40,926 nt of DNA from Caldithrix sp. (GTDB lineage Bacteria; Zhuqueibacterota; Zhuqueibacteria; Thermofontimicrobiales; Sulfurfontimicrobiaceae): contig DYKB01000064.1 in assembly GCA_020722815.1 (NCBI GenBank), positions 1 through 40,926 of the forward strand, in the 5' to 3' direction. How positions within the stretch are numbered: position 1 is the stretch's first letter; each line of letters opens with the position of its first letter. Shown here in pieces: positions 27,690 through 36,003 of this stretch. Made by a program: the position numbers and the translations under genes. The notes under the pieces were generated by a model. That model ran no database searches. It was given only the letters and a program-made list of their open reading frames with translations, and was not told the origin of the DNA.

Positions 27690-28455
27690 TTTAGATTTTG
27701 TTGCACTTGCCTGAATTTCATTTCAATGCTTTGATTCTTGAAAAATAAGTAATCCCTGAAAATCCGTTCAATCCGAATCCTCCATGAGATAAATTAATGC
27801 TTTAATAATTTTGCCGCTAATTATTTTGACTTAAAAAAAAAAATGATTCAATCCAAACCGATAAATGTCAAAATTATTGAGGTCAAAATAATTAAAATAA
27901 AATGATTAAAAAATTCTGAAATCGTCTTGTCCCAATTTTTCATCATCCTTTTCTGTGGCCAATTGTTTTTAAATCATTATTGAGTCCAGTCTAAAAACCA
28001 CGAATTGCACTAATTTCACGAATTAAAAGCGGCCAAAATTCAATAAAAACAGTTCGTGTAATTTGTGAAATTAGTGGCTATAGTCTTTTTAGCGTGAACT
28101 CATTATTGAATCTGTGAAAACCCGTCAAATCCGTGTCATCCGCGTTCTATAAAAAATTTTCCTTGCAAATGTTTATATTTCCGCTTAAATTAAAGATATA
28201 CCGTTCCACGCTGAATAGAAAAATAGAATTACTCCAGGTAAAAGCGAAAACAAGCTCTGATTTATAAAAAAGGGAGACTGAACGTTTGACTTCGAAAGGA
28301 TAAATTTAGTGATGATAGCGTATCAAGAAGGACTTCAAAATGCTTTTTCATGAGTGGCGAACCACCCTGCGGGAGGTTTGCTTCCGATTAATTAATAAAT
28401 TCATAACATAAACCTCCCGCAGGGTTTAATTCACAATAAATGGTGAAAAGAGTAT
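27690..28455. repeat. Non-coding duplicated block (copy B) and upstream region of the TIR gene
   Basis: No gene. Positions 27805-27985 and 28100-28195 repeat the block at 26225-26525. Between them, about 27986-28100 is an extra repeat with inverted arms (ACCACGAATTGCACTAATTTCACG against CGTGTAATTTGTGAAATTAGTG). Positions 28364-28379 and 28410-28425 form a 16-bp inverted repeat, ACCCTGCGGGAGGTTT, with a 30-base loop, a dispersed palindrome that lies 30 bp ahead of the TIR gene start. Confidence 0.7.
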
Positions 28456-29376
28456 ATGCCCAAAGTATTTATCAGTCATTCCTGGGAAGATAATGCCATC
28501 TCCCGCCAGATTGCCGAATATTTAAAACGCGATGGGTCGGAAATCGGGATTGACTATGCGCGAATCAAGGGTGGCGAAAGTTTGCCAAGACGTATCAGCG
28601 ATGCTCTGGAATGGTGTGATATGCTTGTTTTATTATGGTCTGCATCTGCAAAGAAATCCGATTGGGTTAATTTAGAATGGGAAAATGCACTGGCACTCAA
28701 AAAGCGAATTATTCCTTGTATACTCGACGGAATTAATGTGCCCGGTATTTTGAGTCGTTGTTTGTATTTAGATTTTCGAGATCCAAATGTAGGTTATGTA
28801 GAATTGGCGCGGACTTTTAAATTAAGTAATCATAAAAAAATAACTCCTATATTTCGGACTAAACCGCAGGAGCTTTCTGAAGAGGACGTTCAGGTAACGC
28901 TCAAAAAATACGACTTCTATTGCCATGAATGGGATTGGAGTAAAGAATTTTGTAATCCTGATGGCCGTGGTTTCAAACATCAATATAAACTGCAAATCAT
29001 TCAGGGAGATAAAGTGGTGCTTGATATGGCGTCAGGGTTGATGTGGCAGCAGGGCGGTTCGTCAAATCAGATGGATATTAAAGCTGCGAAAAAATGGATT
29101 GATGACCTGAACCAGCGCGGCTATGCTGGTTTTAAAGACTGGCGCTTACCGACTTTGGAAGAAGCCATGAGCCTGATGGAACGCGAAAAGATGAAAGGCG
29201 ATTTGTATATCGATCCGATTTTTGACAAAACGCAACGATATATCTGGACGGCTGATCCTGTTGTTGGCTCGGCTGCTGTTTGGGTTGTCGATTTCCACCC
29301 TGGTTATTGCTTTCCTAACTATCTCCACTACAATTACGTGCGGGCCGTGCGTTCAGGACAATCATCTCAGGGGTAA
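28456..29376 (+). CDS. TIR domain protein with C-terminal Lcl (DUF1566) domain
   Basis: 306 aa. The N-terminal TIR domain (about 1-135) has KVFISHSWED at the first strand, and SDWVNLEWENAL, where Glu74 takes the place of the catalytic Glu of NAD-cleaving TIRs. A linker (135-180) leads to an Lcl/DUF1566 domain (about 183-300) with GLMWQQGGS, GYAGFKDWRLPTLEEA, IWTAD and terminal YVRAVRSG. That C-type-lectin-like fold is often a sensing or binding module. TIR enzymes in bacteria commonly act in anti-phage defence by depleting NAD or making cyclic ADP-ribose isomers. No signal peptide, so cytoplasmic. It sits alone in an island of toxin-antitoxin-like genes. Domain calls are firm; the role is inferred. 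Confidence 0.9.
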   Translation: MPKVFISHSWEDNAISRQIAEYLKRDGSEIGIDYARIKGGESLPRRISDALEWCDMLVLLWSASAKKSDWVNLEWENALALKKRIIPCILDGINVPGILSRCLYLDFRDPNVGYVELARTFKLSNHKKITPIFRTKPQELSEEDVQVTLKKYDFYCHEWDWSKEFCNPDGRGFKHQYKLQIIQGDKVVLDMASGLMWQQGGSSNQMDIKAAKKWIDDLNQRGYAGFKDWRLPTLEEAMSLMEREKMKGDLYIDPIFDKTQRYIWTADPVVGSAAVWVVDFHPGYCFPNYLHYNYVRAVRSGQSSQG

Positions 29377-29537
29377 TTTGATGATTTGGTTATTTGGATC
29401 ATTTGATTATTTTAGATTGATTTAACAGCAGATACTCTCAATTTCAAAAATTCCATTTTGATAATTTGTTAAAATTTGTTATATTTATTTAAATTCACAC
29501 CTGTAAAATTTAATATGTATCAGAGAGAAAAGTCAAA

Positions 29538-29723
29538 ATGATAACTTCAGAAATCCAGGAAAAGTTGATTCAATTAATTGAAATGCTGATGGATGAACTG
29601 AATCGACCTGTTCCTGAAGTTGAGAAGCTTTGGATTGAGGAATCTGAGAAACGATATCAAGCTTATAAGGCAGGTAAGCTAAATGGGGTACAATTAAAGG
29701 AGATCATAACATGCCAGAAATAA
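29538..29723 (+). CDS. PF09720 addiction-module component
   Basis: The 61-aa protein has the pattern of the 'putative addiction module component' family: a short N-terminal helix, then EVEKLWIEESEKRYQAYKAG and a final helix. Relatives are encoded beside RelE/ParE-type toxins and are thought to be antitoxins, but no such toxin is next to it here. Its 3' end overlaps the DUF4160 start by 13 bp, and AAGGAG inside it serves that gene, so the three small genes 29538-30209 form one transcript. Confidence 0.8.
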   Translation: MITSEIQEKLIQLIEMLMDELNRPVPEVEKLWIEESEKRYQAYKAGKLNGVQLKEIITCQK

Positions 29724-29962
29724 GTCGTTTTTTTGGAATTATCATTTTTATGTATTTTGATGAACATAACCCACCCCATTTTCATGCTAAATATAATGAA
29801 AACCGCGCGATTATCTAGTTAAAAGTTCTCCATGGAGAGCTTCCAAAACGTGCTTTGGCGCTTGTCCTAGAATGGGCTAATGAACATCGGCAGGAATTAA
29901 TTAAAAACTGGGAAACTTTAAAAACAATAGGCGAATATTCCAAAATTTCCCCATTGGAATAG
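29711..29962 (+). pseudogene. DUF4160 protein interrupted by an amber codon
   Basis: Translation from ATG 29711 gives MPEISRFFGI, then FMYFDEHNPPHFHAKYN, the hallmark of DUF4160. An in-frame TAG at 29816-29818 is followed in the same frame by LKVLHGELPKRALALVLEWA to a stop at 29960-29962. The protein would be 83 codons, near the usual family length; the site of the stop may also have lost a few residues, because family members have two or three more before LKVL. DUF4160 and DUF2442 genes are regularly paired and suspected to be a toxin-antitoxin pair. The next gene here is DUF2442, so the module is intact except for this stop. Confidence 0.85.
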
Positions 29963-29972
29963 GAGGTTTTAT

Positions 29973-30209
29973 ATGTTTTGGGTAGTTGATGCCAAATATG
30001 TTAAAGACTATCAGGTCTGGATTCGTTTTAATGATAATACAGAAAAAATCATCGATTTGAAGGATAAAGTATTATCGGATCAGCGGAAAATATTTTTGCC
30101 ATTGCGAAATCCGGACTACTTTAAAAAGGTGATTTTTAATCCTGAAAGTGATACTATCGAATGGCCGAATGGAGCGGATATTGCGCCGGAAACCTTATAT
30201 CAGATGTAA
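29973..30209 (+). CDS. DUF2442 domain protein
   Basis: The 78-aa protein matches DUF2442: VVDAKYVKDYQVWIRFNDN, then IIDLKDKV, a middle FLPLRNPDYFKKVIFN, and DTIEWPNGADIAPETLYQ. An excellent AGGAGG precedes the ATG, starting inside the stop of the DUF4160 gene. The domain occurs in partners of DUF4160. Biochemical function is unknown and the toxin-antitoxin label is a prediction. With DUF4160 broken, this gene may be a surviving antitoxin-like half. Confidence 0.88.
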   Translation: MFWVVDAKYVKDYQVWIRFNDNTEKIIDLKDKVLSDQRKIFLPLRNPDYFKKVIFNPESDTIEWPNGADIAPETLYQM

Positions 30210-30270
30210 TAATTGAAATGGTCTATTCATGCCGAATGGCAAAACAAAAAAAATATCATCTCAATAAAAA

Positions 30271-30552
30271 ATGATAGATCAACCCGAACCCGAAGAAAAA
30301 GAAATTTTGGATTCTTTTATAAATGGTGAATTCCAGTCAGCGCCTGATCTGGAAAGAAGGAAGGAAGAACTAAAATTGTCCGCGAAAGCAACCATTCACC
30401 GAAATAAAGATATTCGGATCAGGATATCGGAACGGGATTTCCTCGAATTGCAGCGGGAAGCGATTCGTGAAGGTATTTTGTATTCAGACTATATTGCCAG
30501 CATTTTGCATAAATTTGCCAGCGGCTTGCTGGTGGAACTTGAATCTGCTTAA
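30271..30552 (+). CDS. CopG-like antitoxin, orphan
   Basis: The 93-aa protein is of the type EKEILDSFINGEFQSAPDLE followed by DIRIRISERDFLELQREAIREG and YSDYIASILHKFASG. This is the layout of small CopG/ribbon-helix-helix-type antitoxins normally encoded directly after their toxin. Only 61 bp separate it from the DUF2442 gene, and no toxin frame is found there, so it looks orphaned. The ribosome-binding site is poor. Confidence 0.72.
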   Translation: MIDQPEPEEKEILDSFINGEFQSAPDLERRKEELKLSAKATIHRNKDIRIRISERDFLELQREAIREGILYSDYIASILHKFASGLLVELESA

Positions 30553-30609
30553 TTCACTTATTGTTTGAAATAGCACACTCGTTTTAAGGCAAAAGTGAGG
30601 ATCATACCC

Positions 30610-31752
30610 ATGAAACCTTTAAAAATCATTGTCAGTCTTGCTCTCCTGCCATTGCTTACCATTCAATCCACCCACTCTCAAAACTGGAAAGGCAAAATTG
30701 AAACAAAGGATGGAATCGTCTATGTTTATAACCCGGAAAAAGGATTGCTGGAAAATGATCGGATTCAGCCGCTGAAGGCCGAAAAACTGTTTTCGGTTGG
30801 CAGTATGGAAGCGGAGGAGAATTATTTATTTACCCATGTACACGCTATTTCCACTGACCCGGCCGGAAACGTTTATACCTGTGATTCGAAGGAGGATCGC
30901 ATTTAGGTTTACAATCAGAAGGGCAAATATCTTTTCACTATTGGCCGAAAAGGTCAGGGGCCGGGAGAACTCCAGCGGCCATTTGCGGTTCGGGTTGGAA
31001 AAGATCAGAAGATTTATGTGCAGGATGCATTAAACACCCGAATTTCTGTCTTTAATTCAAAAGGCAAGTACGATTCCATTTTTCGTTATGAGGGATATAT
31101 GGGGGATGTGATGGAAATCGATTCCAACGGAAATATTTTGCTTTATCCCTGGCCCCGATATGATGATGAAAAGCTGCCCATTGTAGTTGCCCTCGACACG
31201 AAGGGGAATAAAGTTGCGGAATATGGGGAACGGCTCAAGTTGCTGGAAGTTGGTCCTTTTCGTGGCCCCTGGTATGCTTATAATGGATTTACTATACGCC
31301 CGGATGGGACGTTGCTGGTCTATTTTCATTATCCCTATCGCTTGCAAATCTTTCAAAGTGGTCGGCTGCAAAAAGTCATCGAAAAAGAAAATTCGCTTTT
31401 TTCGGATCCGGTGATTGTCAAAAAAGAGGTGGTCTTTAGTGGTCATCAGGATGTGGTGAAGTCGGTGGCGCAGCGGTGTCAATTAGATCGGGTGCTGAGT
31501 TTGCCGGATGGGCGATTTGTTGTGGTGTGGAAGGATAATGGAAAAAATTATCAGGAAGCAAAGGACACGGCGGAGTTTTTGACATTTCTCGATCTATTTA
31601 ATGCCGATGGCCAATTTTTGAAGAGCTATTCATGGGATCATCAGGAAAATGGCCGATTGCTGCACGTGGATGCGGAGGGATTCTGGTACAGCAACAGTGG
31701 TGATTCGGGAATTGTGCCAGGTGTTTCAAAATGGCGGGTGGTATTGGATTAG
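30610..31752 (+). pseudogene. Exported 6-bladed beta-propeller protein with an amber stop
   Basis: Signal peptide (MKPLKIIVSLALLPLLTIQ ... HSQ), then NHL/6-bladed propeller blades: AISTDPAGNVYTCDSKEDRI, TAG at 30904-30906, VYNQKGKYLFTIGRKGQGPG, FAVRVGKDQKIYVQDALNTR, and further blades to 31752. The frame is otherwise unbroken for 381 codons. Family members have Gln after the RI (RIQVF), so a single CAG to TAG change explains the stop. Such proteins are common in Bacteroidota and KSB1-like genomes and bind or sense something outside the inner membrane. ATG at 30610 is preferred over GTG 30595 because GTGAGG acts as its ribosome-binding site. Confidence 0.85.
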
Positions 31753-31795
31753 GTTTTTGATAAGTGTGTAAAACGTGAAAAAATGTTTTTTAAAT

Positions 31796-32140
31796 TCAAC
31801 CTTCTATTTCAATTTTCTTCCCGGCAGCTATCTTCACAAATACCTGATCGACTGGCAAGTCCACTGAATCTGAAGAAAGACCTTCATCAATCAGGTTCAA
31901 AAACTCTTCCCAGGTTCCACCCGGTTCGGCGTTATCACGAATTCGGTTTATTTGGAGTACCGGCAGCATTTGTTGAAATGACTTTTCAATCTCCTGAATC
32001 TGTTTCAATTTTGATAATGAAATCAAGGCAACCCCTTTATTTAAATTATTAAAATTAACGATAACATCTTCCTGTTGGGCAATTTCACAGATTTCATCAA
32101 ATCGATTGATTAATTCAGATAGATTTTTTATTGAGGTCAT
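31796..32140 (-). CDS. Phd/YefM-like antitoxin candidate
   Basis: 114 aa from ATG 32140, chosen because AAGGAAGG sits 7 bp upstream; the open frame runs on to 32188 without support. MTSIKNLSELINRFDEI and VIVNFNNLNKGVALISLSKL recall the N-terminal fold of Phd/YefM antitoxins (LSELVNRV ... PVAVLISLEEY), with an added C-terminal segment. The resemblance is weak. No toxin gene is next to it. It converges on the propeller pseudogene. Confidence 0.5.
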   Translation of the reverse strand: MTSIKNLSELINRFDEICEIAQQEDVIVNFNNLNKGVALISLSKLKQIQEIEKSFQQMLPVLQINRIRDNAEPGGTWEEFLNLIDEGLSSDSVDLPVDQVFVKIAAGKKIEIEG

Positions 32141-32188
32141 ATTTACAACCTTCCTTATCGCATCATATCGACAGATTAAAGATAACAT

Positions 32189-32737
32189 TTTTCAGGTAAA
32201 AAGTCAAGTTATTAATTTTTAATGGTTTTTAAAAAATTTCCAGTAACCGTTCACAGGGATATCCGAAACAAAATATCACGCAAAGACGCAAAGAATCCGC
32301 AAAGGAGAGAAAAGATCAATTTACTTTTATGATGGTTTAATCCCGTAAATCCTGAATATCCCGTTATCCTGTCCTCTTTTCACCGTGTGATCGGTTACAA
32401 TTTCCAGATGTGCGGGAGTGCTGATATATACTCAAGGCGAAATGGTTTTCGGATAATATCATTGTTATCCAAAAGCCCTCACCCTAACCCTCTCCCAGAG
32501 GGAGAGGGAATAGCTACGCCCTCTCCCACCGGGAGAGGGAATAGCTACGCCCTCTCCCACCGGGAGAGGGAATAGCTACGCCCTCTCCCACCGGGAGAGG
32601 GTTGGGGTGAGGGCAAGAAAAACCGAAAACCACTTTGGCTCAAGTATAATTGTCGGAGAAGGCTTGTTTATAAATACTCCATTATTGAGGTCGTTGCGTC
32701 TGGTTCAGCGGCTGGTAATTGTACCTTTGAACAGCAT
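32189..32737. repeat. Intergenic with REP-like palindrome array at 32477-32616
   Basis: No gene. CCGTTCACAGGG at about 32243 is a copy of the outer word of the 25724 element, and CGGTTACAATTT near 32394 its likely partner end. Positions 32477-32616 begin CCCTCACCCTAACCCTCTCCC and end in the complementary GGGAGAGGGTTGGGGTGAGGG. Between them a CCCTCTCCCACCGGGAGAGGGAATAGCTACG unit of about 31 bp occurs roughly three times in tandem. Confidence 0.75.
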
Positions 32738-33115
32738 CATCGGAGTTCTGAACTGAGTCATCGGAGTTCTGAACTAAATTATCAGAGTTCTGAATTGAAT
32801 TATCGGAGTTCTGAACTGAGTTATCGAAGTTCAGAATTGAATTATTAAAGTTCTGAATTGAATTATCGGAGTTCTGAACTGAGTTATCGAAGTTCAGAAT
32901 TGAATTATTAAAGTTCTGAATTGAATTATCGGAGTTCTGAATTGAATTATCGGAGTTCTGAATTGAATTATCGGAGTTCTGAGCTGAGTTGTTGGAGTTC
33001 TGAGCTGAGTTGTCGGAGTTCTGAACTGAGTTGTCGGAGTTCTGAATTGAATTATCGGAGTTCTGAATTGAATTATCGGAGTTCTGAGCTGAGTTGTCGG
33101 AGCTTTGAGGTGGAT
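32738..33115. repeat. 21-bp tandem repeat array, 18 units
   Basis: Eighteen contiguous 21-bp units with consensus TATCGGAGTTCTGAATTGAAT, without spacers. Units alternate between TGAACTGAGT and TGAATTGAAT endings. Units 4-6 (32801-32863) are repeated as units 7-9 (32864-32926), showing a 63-bp higher-order duplication. The period is a multiple of three, and one frame reads a heptapeptide RSSELNY from 32921 to 33190, but upstream units contain TAA, there is no ribosome-binding site, and I do not call a gene. Confidence 0.93.
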
Positions 33116-33429
33116 AATCGGAGTATCCGCTCTAAGATATGGGGCAAAGGCCCGACTTTGGAGGTTTTCGTAATGAAATCCGATGATTAAACTGAATGTC
33201 CTGCATCTCTCAAGAAAAACCTTGAAGGTCTTCCCCCGTTCTTTGAGGGCATACAGAATATTTTCTTAAAAATCAATCATCTCTTATAGAAAATATGCCG
33301 CAAGTTGAAAAAATTCAAAATATTTCATCAATTTCTCAATTCAACCTTGAAATCCCGAATTAAAATGCTTAAATTCAGTTTTAGAAAAAATTTTCAGATC
33401 AACTTTTTTATTTATAAAGAGGTGCTGCT
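33116..33429. promoter_or_regulatory. Upstream region of the large glycosidase-like gene
   Basis: About 310 bp between the tandem array and the ATG at 33430. It is AT-rich near the gene, and AGAGGTG lies just before the start. No defined operator or promoter pair can be named. Confidence 0.35.
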
Positions 33430-36003
33430 ATGAAAGTAAACGCCTTTTTGATTTTGCTCATGGGAATCATTTTAATTCAGTTCTGGAATTGCTCAAAACC
33501 AGCGCCTGATACGGTGATTCTGCATCCGACTCAGGCTTCTTCGCAGGAACGCCTGGCCGCGCAGGAGGTGCGACGCTATATTTATCAGCGAACCGGCGAA
33601 TTGCTGCCCATCATGCCGGCAGATTCGCTGGTAAAGGGATTTGTAAAGCTCATTGTTGTCTCGCAGAAGCGTGCGCCGATTATCCCAAAAATCGAAATTG
33701 GCGGGTTATCGGCACCGGTTGCCGGTTTGAAGCCACAGAATTATGTTCTCAAAACGCTGGAACATTCCGGCCGGAAAATTTTGTTTATCTGTGGCGGGGA
33801 TCCCGTTGGAACCCTTTATGGCGCGTATCGGCTGGCGGAACATTTGGGCGTGCGATTTTATCTGGAAGGCGATGTGATCCCGGATGAAAAGATAAAATTT
33901 GAATTGCCGAATCTGGATGAACATGGCAGCCCGTTGTTCGATACCCGCGGTATTCAGCCTTTTCATGATTTTGCCGAAGGGCCGGACTGGTGGAATGAGG
34001 ATGATTATAAGGCCATCATGGCCCAGCTTTCCAAAATGCAGATGAATTTTTTGGGCCTGCATTGTTATCCCGAATGGAATAATCAGGAAGCGGAACCCAC
34101 CGTCTGGATTGGCCTGAAAGAGGATATTGCGGATGATGGAAAGGTGAAATTTGCGTATACATCCAATTTGATGAATACGCTGGATGGGTATTGGGGCTTT
34201 CACTGGGGGTACAAGGCCACACCGACGGGGGATTTTCATTTTGGCGCGTCCCAGTTGTTTGAAAAAGATGGTTATGGCGCGGATATTCACGGCGAATGGA
34301 TTCCCCGGCCAGAAAACCATGATGCTTATAATCAAGTTTTTAATCGAACAGGCGAAATGCTGAATCAGGTATTCGCGTTGGGAAAGAAACTGGGCATCAA
34401 ATCCTGCATCGGGACGGAAACGCCATTGTTCATTCCCGAACGGGTGCAAAAACGGCTGAAAGAGAAGGGGCTGAATCCCAAAAGTCCCGACGTCATACAA
34501 AAAATTTATGAAGGGATGTTCGAGCGCATTAAACGCCTGCATCCGCTGGATTATTACTGGTTCTGGACGCCGGAAAATTGGACATGGGATGAGGTGAAAG
34601 CGGAACAGGTGAAGGCGACAGAAACCGATTTGCTGCTGGCGGTTGCGGCTGCCAAAAATGTGGCTGCGCCTTTTACCCTCGCGACCTGCGGCTGGGTTCT
34701 GGGACCGCCGCGGGATCGGGCGCAATTTGATCGGATTCTGCCCAAAGAGATGCCTTTTAGCTGCATCAACCGGTTTCTGGGATTTGAGCCGGTCGACAGC
34801 AGCTTTGCGAAGATGCCCGATCGTCCGAAATGGGCGATTCCCTGGATGGAGGATGATCCCGGTTTGATTTCACCGCAGCTCTGGGCGGGTCGGATGCGGA
34901 AAGATGCCGTCGATGCGCTGAAATATGGCTGTACCGGTTTTCTTGGCATTCACTGGCGCACACGGATTCTCGGCCCCACGGTTTCTGCGCTGGCGCAGGC
35001 CGGCTGGGAGCATGAAAAGTGGCAAATAGCGCTGCCTGATTCGGTGCGGGACATGCCGGTCGATGATTTCTATCAGGATTGGGCACTGGCGCAGTTCGGT
35101 GCTGCTGTCGCCCCTGATCTCGCGAAGATATTTGTAAATCTGGATGGCGGGCCGTATTGTCCATATCGTTCCAGATTTATTTCCAATATTTACCGGACAT
35201 CTGATTGGCGCGAAGGTCCCGGTGGCATTATTATCAACAAAACACCATGGGAAGAGGTGGCGAAACATTTTGATTTTGTTGAAGAAATGGCCGGTTTGCA
35301 AGGAAAAGTGCAGGGCGCCGGCCATCAGGAGCGATTTGAGTACTGGCTGAACACGTTTCAATATACCAAAAGTATGGCGCATCTGGGCTGTCTGCTGGGA
35401 GAAATGGATGCGGTGATGAAGGTCATCGCTGCCGAAAAGGATGTTCAAATACAAAAGAATCTGGTAGCAGAAAGGGCAATGCCCCTTCGGATTCAGGCGG
35501 CGCAAAAATGGGGGGAAATGGTTACTTTTCTGCTGCAAACGGTCAGTACGCCAGGAGAGATGGGCACGGTTGCCAATGTTGAACAGCATAATTTGCGTCA
35601 TCTGAATTTATTGAATAAATATGACAGCACTTTGACGACTTTAACAGGCGCACCGCTACCTGAAAACTCCAATCTCTGGATGGATTACCGGGGAAAAAGT
35701 CGCCTCATCCTGCCCACGAAAAGAACTTTGTTGTCCCAGAATGAAGATTTGAAGTTAAAAACGATTATTCTTTCGGCAAAACCGGTTAAATCCGCCAGGC
35801 TTTTCTGGAGAAAATTAGGGGAGAAGCCTTTCATTGAAATTGAATTGAAGCATCAGAATCGGGGTGTTTATTCGGCAATAATTCCCGCTGGTGAAATCAA
35901 GTCGATGGATTTTGAATATTATATTGAAGTAAAAACGGCTAATGAGAAATTGCACTTTCCGCCGGCCGCACCGAAGATGACGCAGACGGTGGTGGTTTTT
36001 TAA
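33430..36003 (+). CDS. Large glycoside-hydrolase-like lipoprotein (GH67/GH115-like)
   Basis: 857 aa. The N-terminus MKVNAFLILLMGIILIQFWNC suggests a lipoprotein signal with Cys21, though the box (FWNC) is atypical. Residues about 28-165 form an alpha/beta domain like that preceding GH67, GH115 and GH20 barrels (QERLAAQEVRRYIYQRTGE, and GGDPVGTLYGAYRLAEHLGV). The barrel (about 170-560) shares FHDF, YYWFWTPEN (Glu382), WAIPWMEDD (Glu474) and GIHWRTR with the paralogue at 16224. A helical region and a C-terminal beta domain (about 745-857) follow. These enzymes remove uronic acids or other branches from plant or algal polysaccharides; the actual substrate is not known. GC is higher than in the neighbouring non-coding DNA. 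Confidence 0.75.
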   Translation: MKVNAFLILLMGIILIQFWNCSKPAPDTVILHPTQASSQERLAAQEVRRYIYQRTGELLPIMPADSLVKGFVKLIVVSQKRAPIIPKIEIGGLSAPVAGLKPQNYVLKTLEHSGRKILFICGGDPVGTLYGAYRLAEHLGVRFYLEGDVIPDEKIKFELPNLDEHGSPLFDTRGIQPFHDFAEGPDWWNEDDYKAIMAQLSKMQMNFLGLHCYPEWNNQEAEPTVWIGLKEDIADDGKVKFAYTSNLMNTLDGYWGFHWGYKATPTGDFHFGASQLFEKDGYGADIHGEWIPRPENHDAYNQVFNRTGEMLNQVFALGKKLGIKSCIGTETPLFIPERVQKRLKEKGLNPKSPDVIQKIYEGMFERIKRLHPLDYYWFWTPENWTWDEVKAEQVKATETDLLLAVAAAKNVAAPFTLATCGWVLGPPRDRAQFDRILPKEMPFSCINRFLGFEPVDSSFAKMPDRPKWAIPWMEDDPGLISPQLWAGRMRKDAVDALKYGCTGFLGIHWRTRILGPTVSALAQAGWEHEKWQIALPDSVRDMPVDDFYQDWALAQFGAAVAPDLAKIFVNLDGGPYCPYRSRFISNIYRTSDWREGPGGIIINKTPWEEVAKHFDFVEEMAGLQGKVQGAGHQERFEYWLNTFQYTKSMAHLGCLLGEMDAVMKVIAAEKDVQIQKNLVAERAMPLRIQAAQKWGEMVTFLLQTVSTPGEMGTVANVEQHNLRHLNLLNKYDSTLTTLTGAPLPENSNLWMDYRGKSRLILPTKRTLLSQNEDLKLKTIILSAKPVKSARLFWRKLGEKPFIEIELKHQNRGVYSAIIPAGEIKSMDFEYYIEVKTANEKLHFPPAAPKMTQTVVVF

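Noticed and set aside
29200..29376. Diversity-generating retroelement variable region in the Lcl domain
   Set aside because: The fold is right, but no reverse transcriptase, template repeat or Avd gene is present, and the terminal codons show no adenine-rich variable tract.
29711..30906. UAG read as an amino acid (pyrrolysine-like recoding)
   Set aside because: Other genes in the window end naturally in TAG, and single-base changes explain the propeller stop. Kept only as a low-priority check.
32738..33115. Possible CRISPR array
   Set aside because: Units are 21 bp and contiguous with no unique spacers; no cas genes in the window.
32921..33190. 89-codon heptapeptide-repeat protein from the tandem array
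   Set aside because: The frame exists only because the period is a multiple of three. Upstream units in the same frame contain TAA, and there is no ribosome-binding site.
33706..35601. Long minus-strand open frames (up to 339 codons) inside the 857-aa glycosidase-like gene
   Set aside because: Shadows of a GC-richer coding strand; the translations lack any family features and have no ribosome-binding sites.
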